Source of the DNA: JAZDMK01 sp043800975
Lineage (GTDB): Bacteria > Bacteroidota > Bacteroidia > Bacteroidales > JAHJDW01
Assembly (NCBI GenBank): GCA_043800975.1
Contig: JAZDMK010000214.1
Location: 1 to 22,400 of the forward strand
Reading direction: 5' to 3'
DNA: 22,400 nt
Positions 1-7,713 of this stretch are shown here, piece after piece; positions within the stretch are counted from its first letter, which is position 1, and each line of letters begins with the position of its first letter. The translations under genes and the position numbers were made by a program. Under the pieces are notes generated by a model. That model searched no databases. It was not told where the DNA came from and worked only from the letters and a program-made list of their open reading frames with translations.

Positions 1-482
1 GTTTTCTCGAAGAAATTCTGAACAGGCACAAAAATGATACAGCTGAATACATCGATAGTCCAACCGACGTAGTTATTACATGGACCGTGAGAGAGTTTAT
101 GCAAACAGTATTGAAATGGAAAGCTGACAAAAAAATACCCAACGCAGCAAGTGACTTTGAATCTCGTCTTGAAAACCTTCAAAATGGTTTGCGAAAAAAC
201 ATTCGTATTAATATTCCGGGAGAATATCACGGTATGATTTCAAAAGATGACATACTATTAGTTGATAGTTTGACATGTTCATTGGAGGGGTTTAGGGTAA
301 ACTCGTTTAATCTGACAATTGCCAATAAAACATTTGCCATAAATAATATTTTCACTAAAGAAATAAAGGATTCTATTCGTGACATGATAACTGGAGATCG
401 TTTATATATTGAGGATATAACAATAGAAATTCCAGACAAAACATTTCGTAAGGTTCCTTCTTTGATACTAGAAATAAGATGA
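1..482 (+). CDS. C-terminal part of a protein with a GldM-like C-terminal domain (5' partial)
   Basis: The reading frame starting at base 3 is open from the left edge to the TGA at 480-482, so this is probably the 3' end of a longer gene rather than a gene starting at the GTG at 87. About 159 residues are visible. The last 70 or so (from about residue 88) read VDSLTCSLEGFRVNSF, a hydrophobic strand, then FTKEIKDSIRDMITGDRLYI and a DITIEIPDKTFRKVPSLILEI ending. From memory this matches the C-terminal Ig-like domain of GldM (GldM_4th/GldM_C), a T9SS motor subunit, where (L/F)T.EMK..L..L.PGDRVYFE.I...GPDG..R.L is typical. That domain also occurs fused to other proteins, so this is not a claim of true gldM. 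The N-terminal visible part is not recognised. A palindromic element begins 13 nt after the stop. The domain call is moderately sure; function in the cell is not known. Confidence 0.55.
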   Translation, partial: FLEEILNRHKNDTAEYIDSPTDVVITWTVREFMQTVLKWKADKKIPNAASDFESRLENLQNGLRKNIRINIPGEYHGMISKDDILLVDSLTCSLEGFRVNSFNLTIANKTFAINNIFTKEIKDSIRDMITGDRLYIEDITIEIPDKTFRKVPSLILEIR

Positions 483-495
483 ACAATGTACTGGG

Positions 496-632
496 CATAA
501 CACGGGCTCAAATTTAATGCGGGTTACAGCGAATTTGGAAAGTTCAAATATGTTTAATAAATTTACATCGGCAGATAAAGAATTGGTACTTAAACCCGCA
601 CTAAATTTAGCCCGGACCCGTTATGAACAAGG
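496..632 (+). repeat. Palindromic intergenic element A (attC-like layout)
   Basis: Left arm 496-525 begins CATAAC and continues ACGGGCT, AAATTTA, TGCGGGTT. Right arm 593-625 is AACCCGCA, TAAATTTAG, CCCGGACCC, GTTATG. The arms pair almost throughout, with an unpaired stretch between the outer box (CATAAC/GTTATG) and the inner stem, around a 67-nt loop. The element starts 13 nt after the preceding stop codon and ends GTTATGAACAAGG (620-632), the same kind of 3' end as elements B, C and E. The box-spacer-inner-stem layout resembles integron attC sites, but GTTATGA does not fit the GTTRRRY consensus. It could instead be a terminator-like structure or a REP-type element. Confidence 0.7.
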
Positions 633-650
633 CTAATTAAAATTTGAACT

Positions 651-2333
651 ATGAAAAAAATTTACATTCTAATTCTAATTGCCTTTATTGGCACAATAGC
701 AAATGCCCAAAACTATGAGTGGGCCAAAAGCATTAACAGTGGTGGTAACAGTAATTGCCTGGCTATTGATGCATCAGGAAATTGTTATATCAGTGGAATG
801 TTTAGCAGTACTGTAGATTTTGATCCGGGACCGGGCATTGCAAACCTAACATCAATGGGTGGAGGCGCTTATGATTATGATATTTTTATTGCAGAATACG
901 ATGCAAATGGAAATTACCTCTGGGCAAAAGGAATTGGTGGGACTGGTACGGATGGTAGCAATTGTATTACTGTTGATGCGAGTGGAAATTTATACATAAC
1001 GGGTCTTTTTTGGGGAACCGTTGATTTTGACCCAGGTACTGGTATTGCAAACTTAACATCTATTGGTACTCAGGATATTTATTTTGCTAAATACGATGTT
1101 AATGGTAATTATATCTGGGCGAGAAATATTGGAAGCTACACTGGAGGTGAGAATTGCTTCAGCATTGCCCTTGGGAACACAGGGAATTGTTACATAACAG
1201 GTATCTTTCAGGACTCTACTGACTTTGATCCTGGTCCCGGAACAGTTTACTTGACAACTGCCGTGGGTAATATAAATATGTATTTTGCGAAATACGATTC
1301 AAACGGAAACTATCTCTGGGTTAAGCAAATTTGTAGTGCTACAAATGATTATAGCTATGATATTGCTGTCGATGGTTCGGGCAATTCATTTATTACAGGG
1401 ACTTTCAAAAATACAGTTGATTTTGATCCTGGTTCGGGAACAGCAAATCTTATCGCTGTTGGAAATGATGACATATTTTTTGCTAAGTATGACGCCAATG
1501 GAAATTATCTTTGGGCTAAAAGTATCGGTTATTATTCTGTTGATGAAGGCCATAGTATAGCTGTTGACGGAACAGGGAATTGTTATATCGCAGGTATTTT
1601 TGACGGCTATCCCGATTTTGACCCGGGCTCCGGAACAGCACACCTTCAGGCATCCGGTAGTGAAGATGTTTTCTTTGCAAAATACGATGCTAATGGAAAT
1701 TATCTCTTGGCAAAGGGAATTGGAAATTCCCATCCTGAAGGTGTGAGTAACATAGTAATTGACGGTAGCGGAAATTCATACATTACTGGACATTTCGAAG
1801 GTACTGTTGACTTTGATCCTGGTATAGGAATAGTTAACCTTTCATCAGCTGGTTTATGGGATATTTACTTTGCGAAATACGATGGTAATGGGAATTATGT
1901 CTGGGCACACAATTTGGGTAGCACCGGGAATGATATTAGTAACAGAATTGCCATAGATAACAGCGGGAATTGCTATCTAACCGGTCAGTTTATTGATACT
2001 GTTGACTTCGACCCGGGACCAGGAACAGCAAACCTTTCATCTACTTCTGTAAATTTATACTATGCTAAATATTCTCAGACAACAGGTATTGGAGAAAATA
2101 ATGTGCAACCATCAATAAACATTTTTCCAAATCCCACAACAGATAATTTGTCAATTGAAACCACTGAAAAAGTTATCATAGATATTTTAAACATCGAAGG
2201 GCAAATAATAAAAACAATAAATACCACTGACAAACAGACGACAATTGATGTTTCAAATTTATCAAGCGGTGTTTATATAGTTAAGGCAAAGACTGAAAGA
2301 GGAGTTGCAGTAAAGAAATTTATTAAAGAATAG
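651..2333 (+). CDS. Secreted seven-bladed SBBP beta-propeller protein with T9SS sorting domain
   Basis: A 560-residue exported protein. Residues 1-20 are a signal peptide ending ANAQ. It is followed by seven tandem repeats of about 66 residues, each with the pattern YLWAK.IG...D....IAVD.SGN.YITG.F..TVDFDPG.G.ANL...G..DIFFAKYDANGN. The signature DFDPG occurs exactly seven times, from residue 56 to about 451. This is the SBBP (seven-bladed beta-propeller) repeat, so one complete propeller is predicted. From about residue 487 a type A T9SS C-terminal domain follows (INIFPNP, then LSSGVYIVKAKTERGVAVKKFIKE), which in this phylum directs export through the outer membrane and cleavage or surface anchoring. 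No catalytic motif is visible; a binding or surface role is inference. It lies between palindromic elements A and B. The start is the ATG directly before the signal peptide. Confidence 0.88.
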   Translation: MKKIYILILIAFIGTIANAQNYEWAKSINSGGNSNCLAIDASGNCYISGMFSSTVDFDPGPGIANLTSMGGGAYDYDIFIAEYDANGNYLWAKGIGGTGTDGSNCITVDASGNLYITGLFWGTVDFDPGTGIANLTSIGTQDIYFAKYDVNGNYIWARNIGSYTGGENCFSIALGNTGNCYITGIFQDSTDFDPGPGTVYLTTAVGNINMYFAKYDSNGNYLWVKQICSATNDYSYDIAVDGSGNSFITGTFKNTVDFDPGSGTANLIAVGNDDIFFAKYDANGNYLWAKSIGYYSVDEGHSIAVDGTGNCYIAGIFDGYPDFDPGSGTAHLQASGSEDVFFAKYDANGNYLLAKGIGNSHPEGVSNIVIDGSGNSYITGHFEGTVDFDPGIGIVNLSSAGLWDIYFAKYDGNGNYVWAHNLGSTGNDISNRIAIDNSGNCYLTGQFIDTVDFDPGPGTANLSSTSVNLYYAKYSQTTGIGENNVQPSINIFPNPTTDNLSIETTEKVIIDILNIEGQIIKTINTTDKQTTIDVSNLSSGVYIVKAKTERGVAVKKFIKE

Positions 2334-2344
2334 AACGCCCAGTG

Positions 2345-2480
2345 CATAACTTTGTGCTGCTCCCAGCGGGGGGAAAGCGGAAGATTGAAAGTGAAGAACA
2401 ATAAATAAAATTAATAACGGGTGATACTGATGAACCAATTAAAACCCCGCCGTCAGCAGCACCGGTTCGTTAGCGGCAAG
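2345..2480 (+). repeat. Palindromic intergenic element B (attC-like layout)
   Basis: Starts 12 nt after the stop of the propeller gene. The left arm 2345-2372 runs CATAAC, TTTG, TGCTGCT, CCCAGCGGGG. The right arm 2445-2474 runs CCCCGCC, GTCAGCAGCA, CCGGTTC, GTTAGC. The inner stem pairs TGCTGCT with AGCAGCA and GCGGGG with CCCCGC, while the bases next to the outer boxes are unpaired. It ends GTTAGCGGCAAG (2469-2480). The loop is about 72 nt of AT-rich sequence. Its 3' motif is nearly identical to that of element E at 7651-7662. Confidence 0.7.
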
Positions 2481-2530
2481 CGTGGCGGACTACCTCAAAC
2501 TATTAAAAAAACTAGCTTAACACTGTAACA

Positions 2531-2620
2531 ATGAAATTAATAAAACTAAAAAAAAAATACTTTAATACTCTTGTCTCAAATATTTTTAATACATTCAACA
2601 ATATTATTGAACTCTGGTAA
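2531..2620 (+). other. Possible 29-codon small ORF before the kinase gene
   Basis: ATG at 2531 opens a 29-codon frame ending TAA at 2618-2620 (begins MKLIKLKKKYF, ends NNIIELW). It is lysine-rich at the N-terminus and otherwise low-complexity, AT-rich sequence. It lies 60 nt before the kinase start and upstream of its putative promoter. Nothing identifies it; a chance ORF is the likeliest reading. Confidence 0.15.
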
Positions 2621-2626
2621 ACATCG

Positions 2627-2659
2627 TTGGCACTCGAAGAAATTATGTAATTACATTTG
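2627..2659 (+). promoter_or_regulatory. Putative Bacteroidota promoter for the hybrid kinase gene
   Basis: TACATTTG at 2652-2659 is an exact match to the phylum's -7 consensus TAnnTTTG. A TTG at 2627-2629 lies 22 nt upstream in the place of the -33 element (consensus TTTG, one base missing). The implied transcript start is roughly 15 nt before the ATG at 2681. This would give the kinase its own promoter, downstream of element B. Confidence 0.4.
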
Positions 2660-2680
2660 TTTAACAAAAAATAAACAATC

Positions 2681-4297
2681 ATGATAGCATCACAATTACG
2701 TATTCTTGAGAAAGAAATTATTTTTCTAAATGCGGAAAAAGAAAAACGGGCGGCAGAATTAGTCATAGCTAAGAAAGAACTTGCCTTTCAAAATAAAGAA
2801 AAAGAAAAACGGGCGGCAGAATTAGTTAAAGCTAACAAAGAACTTGCCCTTCAAAATGTGGAAATAAGAAAACAAGCGGCAGAATTTATCTTTGTTAACA
2901 AAGAAGTTTTCTTTCTAAATGAGGAGAAAGGCAGACGGGCAGCAGAATTACTTATTGCTAACATAGAACTTGCTTTTCAAAATGAGGAGAAAGGAAAACG
3001 GGCAGCAGAATTAGTTATTGCTAACAAAGAACTTGCTTTTCAAAATGAGGAGAAAGAAAAACGGGCTGCAGAATTAATCATTGCTAACAAAGAACTTTTC
3101 TTTCAAAATGAGGAAAAAGTAAAACTGGCAGCAGAATTAATCATTGCTAACGAAAAAAATCATCAACACGATCTAAATCTAATTGCCTCAAAACAGCAGT
3201 TTTTGTCAAATATGAGTCATGAAATCCGAACACCAATGACTGCAATTATTGGATTTTCGAAAGTACTTCTGAAAACAGATTTGGCAGAAAACCAAAGGCA
3301 ATACATTACAGCTATAAAAACAAGTAGCGATGCATTGTTGGTGCTCATTAATGATATTCTCGATTTGGCCAAAGTTGATGCAGGCAAAATTATTTTTGAA
3401 CAAACTGCATTCGAAATGGAAACCGACATTTCGGCAATGCTTCACTTATTTGACTTAAAAGTACAAGAAAAGAATTTAGAGTTGATTAAAGAATATGATG
3501 CAAGAATTCCAAAAATTTTATTTGGTGATTCGGTGCGTTTAAATCAAATTATTTTGAATTTAATTAGTAATGCTGTTAAGTTCACTGCAAAAGGCAAAAT
3601 TACTTTAAGTGTTAGGTTATTAGAAACAACGGAAGAAAAAGCAACCATTGAATTTGTAGTTGCCGACACAGGAATTGGATTGGCTGAAAATATGATTCCA
3701 ACCATTTTTGAAAGCTTTCAACAAGCAACCAGCAGCACAGCAAGGCAATATGGTGGAACGGGACTAGGCCTTGCGATTGTTAAACAATTAGTGGAACGGC
3801 AGGGCGGAACGATTACAGTAAAAAGTAAAATAAACAAAGGCTCAGTTTTTAGTTTTGTTTTAAGTTTTCAAAAAACGGACAGTGAAATTGAAAGCGTATC
3901 ATCATTGCCTGAAATAAACCCGGAAATCAAAAAGATAAGAATATTGGCGGTTGAAGACCTTGCTTTAAATCGAATGCTATTACAAATTATTTTGGATGAC
4001 TTTGGATTTCAAAGAGATTTTGCTGAGAATGGGAAAGTGGCTATAGAAAAATTGCAAACCAACTCTTATGATATAATTTTAATGGACCTTAAAATGCCCG
4101 AAATGGATGGGCTTGAAGCTACCGAATACATCCGTAACACAATGAATTCTAAAATCCCGATTATAGCTTTAACTGCGGATGTTACAGTGGAAGATTTAAA
4201 AAGATGTAAAGCTATAGGAATGAATGACCACCTTGCTAAGCCTATAGACGAAAAGCTACTATATGATAAAATAGTTGGGTTAGTAATAAAACCATAA
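2681..4297 (+). CDS. Cytoplasmic hybrid sensor histidine kinase with 21-residue-repeat coiled coil
   Basis: A 538-residue two-component hybrid kinase without signal peptide or membrane segment. Residues 1-165 are a coiled coil made of near-identical 21-residue units of the type EKEKRAAELVIANKELAFQNE: six full units from residue 19, a seventh that decays, and a partial one at the start. Next comes the HisKA domain with H-box FLSNMSHEIRTP (phospho-acceptor His180). The HATPase_c domain follows with N-box NQIILNLISNAVKF near 287-300, DTGIGL near 330 and GGTGLGLAI near 358. A receiver domain fills about 418-538 with phospho-acceptor Asp469 in LMDLKMPEMDG and a conserved LAKP lysine. All residues needed for autophosphorylation and His-to-Asp transfer are present. 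There is no output or HPt domain, so a downstream partner must lie elsewhere. The stimulus is unknown; the coil probably dimerises the protein or couples to another sensor (inference). It lies between palindromic elements B and C. Confidence 0.92.
   Translation: MIASQLRILEKEIIFLNAEKEKRAAELVIAKKELAFQNKEKEKRAAELVKANKELALQNVEIRKQAAEFIFVNKEVFFLNEEKGRRAAELLIANIELAFQNEEKGKRAAELVIANKELAFQNEEKEKRAAELIIANKELFFQNEEKVKLAAELIIANEKNHQHDLNLIASKQQFLSNMSHEIRTPMTAIIGFSKVLLKTDLAENQRQYITAIKTSSDALLVLINDILDLAKVDAGKIIFEQTAFEMETDISAMLHLFDLKVQEKNLELIKEYDARIPKILFGDSVRLNQIILNLISNAVKFTAKGKITLSVRLLETTEEKATIEFVVADTGIGLAENMIPTIFESFQQATSSTARQYGGTGLGLAIVKQLVERQGGTITVKSKINKGSVFSFVLSFQKTDSEIESVSSLPEINPEIKKIRILAVEDLALNRMLLQIILDDFGFQRDFAENGKVAIEKLQTNSYDIILMDLKMPEMDGLEATEYIRNTMNSKIPIIALTADVTVEDLKRCKAIGMNDHLAKPIDEKLLYDKIVGLVIKP
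2735..3172 (+). repeat. 63-bp tandem repeats inside the kinase gene
   Basis: About seven in-frame units of 63 bp encode the 21-residue coiled-coil repeat. Units share stretches such as AAACGGGCGGCAGAATTAGT and CTTGCCTTTCAAAATGAGGA and are similar at DNA level, not only at protein level. This points to recent duplication or gene conversion, and copy number could vary by slippage. Confidence 0.8.
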
Positions 4298-4628
4298 TGG
4301 ACAAAAGGAACACGACAACTAAAAATTATTTTCTATCACAGACAAATTTGCTTCGTGGGACAGAAAAGCCAGCCGCTAACAGCGGTTTGCAGCAATGCGG
4401 GTTTTTGTGTAGCTTGATAATGAAATAAATATTTTTAACTATGTATCGGCTTGACAGTTTTGTGCTCCGAAATCCGCCACTGCGCCAAGCGCCATAACGT
4501 TAGCGTCCAGTGGCAAAAATTTCACAGTAGATAGATTTATGATTGAAAAATAATTTCTGAAACAAAAAAAAACAAATACATAAGTTAGCGGTAATATAAA
4601 TACGTGATAAATTCTTAAAAACTTTCTA
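4298..4628 (+). repeat. Spacer with palindromic element C (core 4374-4510) and an extra GTTAGCGG box
   Basis: A 331-nt spacer with no convincing gene. Element C has left arm 4374-4401 (CGCTAAC, AGCGG, TTTGCAGCAATGCGGG) and right arm 4474-4505 (CCGCCACTGCGCCAAGCGCC, ATAAC, GTTAGCG). The outer boxes CGCTAAC and GTTAGCG pair perfectly, the inner stem imperfectly, around an AT-rich loop of about 72 nt. The left arm can also fold on itself (CCGCT, AAC, AGCGG). The 3' end is GTTAGCGTCCAG (4499-4510). A further GTTAGCGGTAAT lies at 4584-4595, 33 nt before the next gene, without a recognised left partner. It may be the remnant of a second element. Confidence 0.6.
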
Positions 4629-6407
4629 ATGCGAAAACATTCAACCATCAATAAGATAAAGCATTTTGTTATCGTTTTGTTTTTATCATTCTTCTGTATT
4701 TCCGGATATGAATTAAAAGCTCAGCTCAGTTATAAAGTTCTGTTCCTTGGAAACAGCTACACTTACGTTAATAATTTACCACAAATTGTGCATGACGTTG
4801 CCTTGTCAGCCGGAGATACTTTGGTTTTTGATAGCTATACTCCCGGCGGATACCAATTAATAGATCATAGCCTTGATGTTACCAGTCAAACTAAAATAAT
4901 GACGGGTGGTTGGGATTATGTTGTTATTCAAGGACAAAGTCAGGAACCTATTACGTTTTACAATGAATTCAACAGTGGGGGCTCAGCTTTAAATAACCTG
5001 ATAAAACAATATAATCCATGTGCAGTAACTATGCCCTATATGACCTGGGGAAGAAAAAACGGAGATGCATCAAATTGTGTTGCCTTCCCGATAATGTGTA
5101 CATATCAAGGAATGGATACTACCATACGGGATCGTTATCTAAACCTTACAGCCTTTATTAATGGAGAAGTGTCGCCTGTTTCTGTTGTGTGGAGCTACCT
5201 TCGGCAAAATTTTCCAAACATTGAATTGTATCAGCCCGATGAAAGTCATCCTTCCGTCGCAGGTTCATATGCTGCCGCCTGTTGCTTTTATACAATGCTT
5301 TTTAAAAAAGATCCTGCATTAATTACTTTTGATTTTGGATTAAATGCTGCCGATGCTTCCATCATTAGAACTGCAGCAAAGACACAAGTCTTTGACAGTT
5401 TAATATTGTGGGATTTTAAGAGACTACCCATATCTGATTTTAACTTTCAAATAGGTTCAGGTATTAATGAAGTTATTTTTAATCCAATAAACCAAGGTGT
5501 TCGGCAAACCTATTTTTGGGATTTTGGAGATGGCGATACATCTACCACACCAAATCCGACACATTCCTATTTATCTAACGGAACATACACGGTTTCATTA
5601 ACCACAACAAATTGTGATTTGCAAGGGTTGCACACCAGCTTTACAGATACAGTTATTCAATTTTGTAATCATACGCCAACCATTTATACATCTCTTCCAT
5701 GGCTCTGCAAGTATGATACACTTTGGACACAAACAGCAGATTCCTATCAATGGTTTGTTTATGGAGTTCCTTTACCTGAAACCAATCAATACTTACCGGA
5801 TTATGCTCACTATGGTATTTCGGGATTTTCCGTTATGTCTACGTTGAATAGTTGTTCTGAATTATCAGAATTATTTACACAAAATCCTGAATGGTCCGGT
5901 TATTATTTTGATGCATTGGGTGACCCTTGCATAGGGGATACAGTAGCATTTGCTGTATTACATATAAACGGCTTCCTATCCGGTTTAGAGAATATACTAT
6001 GGTTTAAAAATGATACACTTTTACCATTAATGACCCATGAAGACACTTTATTTATAACTTCATCAGGAAAATACGAATGTAAAGTCATCAACCCAAACTC
6101 CAATTGTCCTTTAGATACTACCTCTTACGTTCTTGAATTTGATTGTGGTGTAGCTGGCATTGAGGAAAGAGATCAGAAATTATCCTGGACAATATTTCCA
6201 AACCCGGCATCAGAAACCATTACCATTAAATTTGCGAAAGGTCCTATTCAGGAAGAAATTCAAATTTATAGTGCAATCGGACGTTTAACAAAAGTAATAG
6301 ATGCATCAGCTACAACAACCCTTCGTATTGCAGATTTACCAAATGGACTTTACATTATACGGCTAAAAAACAGCAAACAGCATCCGTTAAAATTTATTAA
6401 ACAGTAG
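4629..6407 (+). CDS. Secreted SGNH/GDSL-type hydrolase with PKD domain and T9SS sorting domain
   Basis: A 592-residue exported protein with a hydrophobic signal segment (about residues 12-26, cleavage near KAQ at 30-32). Residues 36-235 look like an SGNH hydrolase of the DUF4886 kind: block I VLFLGNSYTY with nucleophile Ser43, a VVIQGQSQEP strand-turn, and the C-terminal block DESHPS with Asp204 and His207. Asp, His and Ser would form the usual triad for hydrolysis of ester bonds, often on carbohydrate acetyl groups; the substrate here is not known. A PKD domain follows (FWDFGDGDTSTTPNPTHSY, WDFGDGD at 297-303), then an Ig-like segment with SYQWFVYGVPLP, then a type A T9SS sorting domain from about 519 (WTIFPNPASE ... 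LPNGLYIIRL). The architecture is that of a surface or secreted polymer-acting enzyme. It is the only gene in the array without a recognisable palindrome after its stop. Confidence 0.8.
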   Translation: MRKHSTINKIKHFVIVLFLSFFCISGYELKAQLSYKVLFLGNSYTYVNNLPQIVHDVALSAGDTLVFDSYTPGGYQLIDHSLDVTSQTKIMTGGWDYVVIQGQSQEPITFYNEFNSGGSALNNLIKQYNPCAVTMPYMTWGRKNGDASNCVAFPIMCTYQGMDTTIRDRYLNLTAFINGEVSPVSVVWSYLRQNFPNIELYQPDESHPSVAGSYAAACCFYTMLFKKDPALITFDFGLNAADASIIRTAAKTQVFDSLILWDFKRLPISDFNFQIGSGINEVIFNPINQGVRQTYFWDFGDGDTSTTPNPTHSYLSNGTYTVSLTTTNCDLQGLHTSFTDTVIQFCNHTPTIYTSLPWLCKYDTLWTQTADSYQWFVYGVPLPETNQYLPDYAHYGISGFSVMSTLNSCSELSELFTQNPEWSGYYFDALGDPCIGDTVAFAVLHINGFLSGLENILWFKNDTLLPLMTHEDTLFITSSGKYECKVINPNSNCPLDTTSYVLEFDCGVAGIEERDQKLSWTIFPNPASETITIKFAKGPIQEEIQIYSAIGRLTKVIDASATTTLRIADLPNGLYIIRLKNSKQHPLKFIKQ

Positions 6408-6569
6408 AATGGAACTTGTGACATGGGGAATAATCAAGTAGCACAAACGCCCAATCGATTAGACGGCCGGTGAGAAAATCCGGATAAAAGTCTGTTCAAT
6501 AAACTATTCGCGTAATAAAATAATTTTTAAGGTGCTCATGAACTCATCCGCTTTTCAGCGGATTCGGTT

Positions 6570-6604
6570 GTGACAGGTTATAGGTTACAAGTGACGGGTT
6601 GGGT
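6570..6604. repeat. Degenerate heptanucleotide repeat (GTKAYRR-like, five units)
   Basis: Five consecutive 7-mers all begin GT and share the form GT(T/G)(A/G): GTGACAG, GTTATAG, GTTACAA, GTGACGG, GTTGGGT. The period is the same as in the repeats at 9303, 9387, 9565 and 10484, although the words differ. Confidence 0.5.
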
Positions 6605-6652
6605 AAAAACGGTGAAGTGGGAAATGTGGAGGGTTGACATGTTAAAAAAACA

Positions 6653-6684
6653 TTTGCATATACAACGATTTTGTAGTAGTATTG
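6653..6684 (+). promoter_or_regulatory. Putative Bacteroidota promoter for the DUF5677-like gene
   Basis: TTTG at 6653-6656 is followed after 20 nt by TAGTATTG at 6677-6684, one mismatch from TAnnTTTG. Spacing fits the phylum's sigma factor. The start codon at 6714 lies 29 nt further on. So this gene appears to carry its own promoter rather than depend on read-through. Confidence 0.45.
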
Positions 6685-6713
6685 TGTAAGAAAAAGCCGC
6701 CCACTATTAATAA

Positions 6714-7592
6714 ATGAAAAAACGGACTGGTGGCAATCTACGAGTTAGCAACAATACCAAAGTGAAGAAAGAATTAGAGATAGAAAATTTGAAAGTACAA
6801 GCTGATTTATTGAATGAAGCTATTCATGCAATTTCAGCATCTACCATAGGCTTTTCTGAACTTACTTCAGTAATCGGCCCCATTTTGGTTTTAAATGAAA
6901 CGACATTAAGGAGCATACTATTACTTGCTGAGAATAATCATCATAGAGATTTGATTATTCTTTCAAGACCTTTCTTAGAATCTGTTATTAATGTAGGATT
7001 TATATGTTCAGAAGGAGATAAGGCTGTGATTTCATCAATAAAATATGCATATCAAAAAGGATATCGAGATTTATTCCGAGGAATTGACATAAACGATTTT
7101 AAAATCAAAAGTGGATTTTCTGAATTCATTTCAGAATTTGAAAAGGCAGCCCCGAAAGAAATGAAAGATGCATTATCAGAATTCACAACTAAAAAAGGCA
7201 AAGAAGTAATGGAGTGGACTCCAGAAAATACCAAAACCAAATTAGAAATTATTGGCAAAACCTATGGAACTTACGTCAATGGTCTTTTAACATTTGCTTT
7301 TTTCTCAATTTACAGAGACGTTTCTGAGATAATCCATAATAGTTATTACGGAGCAAGAATTTATTTAGGAATGCAGCAGAAAGATTTGAGTTCATTTAAA
7401 AACTCTACTGAAGCAGCAGAATATTTCGGAGAACATCAAGAGAAGCTAGCAACATTTATTCTACAACAAGTTAATATATCTGTGAACGCACTTCTTAATA
7501 TTTTAAACCAGAAATTCAAACTTGATAGTACAAACGAAATCTTTGAGAAATCAAACAGTAAACTTGTAGAATATGCGAATTCCGTCAAGTAG
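6714..7592 (+). CDS. DUF5677-like alpha-helical protein of unknown function
   Basis: A 292-residue soluble, mostly helical protein with no signal peptide or convincing membrane span. A basic N-terminus (MKKRTGGNLR) leads into a short coiled-coil stretch (VKKELEIENLKVQADLLNEA, about 18-37). Features remembered from DUF5677 proteins are present: RDLIILSRPFLESVINVGFIC (Arg/Glu-containing helix near 80-100) and IYRDVSEIIHNSYYG near 202-216, with its conserved Ser, Glu, His and Asn. Members often sit in accessory or defence-associated regions, but no activity is assigned here. Family membership is recalled, not searched, so treat it as tentative. It has a putative promoter of its own, and a perfect 18-bp inverted repeat (element E) starts 9 nt after its stop. 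Confidence 0.6.
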   Translation: MKKRTGGNLRVSNNTKVKKELEIENLKVQADLLNEAIHAISASTIGFSELTSVIGPILVLNETTLRSILLLAENNHHRDLIILSRPFLESVINVGFICSEGDKAVISSIKYAYQKGYRDLFRGIDINDFKIKSGFSEFISEFEKAAPKEMKDALSEFTTKKGKEVMEWTPENTKTKLEIIGKTYGTYVNGLLTFAFFSIYRDVSEIIHNSYYGARIYLGMQQKDLSSFKNSTEAAEYFGEHQEKLATFILQQVNISVNALLNILNQKFKLDSTNEIFEKSNSKLVEYANSVK

Positions 7593-7600
7593 GTACTGTT

Positions 7601-7662
7601 GCTAATAGATAAGGCTTCGTGTGACGCCAGCCCAACATGAAGCCTTATCTATTAGCGGCAAG
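7601..7662 (+). repeat. Palindromic element E: perfect 18-bp inverted repeat with GCGGCAAG end
   Basis: GCTAATAGATAAGGCTTC (7601-7618) and its exact reverse complement (7639-7656) flank a 20-nt loop. It begins 9 nt after the upstream stop codon and ends ATTAGCGGCAAG (7651-7662), which matches the end of element B (GTTAGCGGCAAG) in 11 of 12 bases. Unlike A, B and C, the stem is perfect and shorter. It has no T-run after it, so a classical terminator is not favoured, though it could stop transcription. Confidence 0.85.
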
Positions 7663-7713
7663 TTAAACACAGTCACAATAAGATATTAATATAGCAAAAA
7701 CTTAACAGGTTGT

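Larger units (their letters stand above)
6408..6713 (+). other. 306-nt spacer with a short hairpin, a heptameric repeat and a promoter
   Basis: No gene seen. A compact hairpin ATCCGCT-TTTC-AGCGGAT lies at 6546-6563 without a following T-run, so it is a weak terminator candidate. From 6570 to 6604 the sequence can be read as five heptamers GTGACAG GTTATAG GTTACAA GTGACGG GTTGGGT, listed separately. No palindrome of the A/B/C/E kind was found here. Confidence 0.5.

Noticed and set aside
6546..6563. Intrinsic terminator after the SGNH hydrolase gene
   Set aside because: A 7-bp hairpin is present but no T-run follows on either strand, and it lies 139 nt past the stop.
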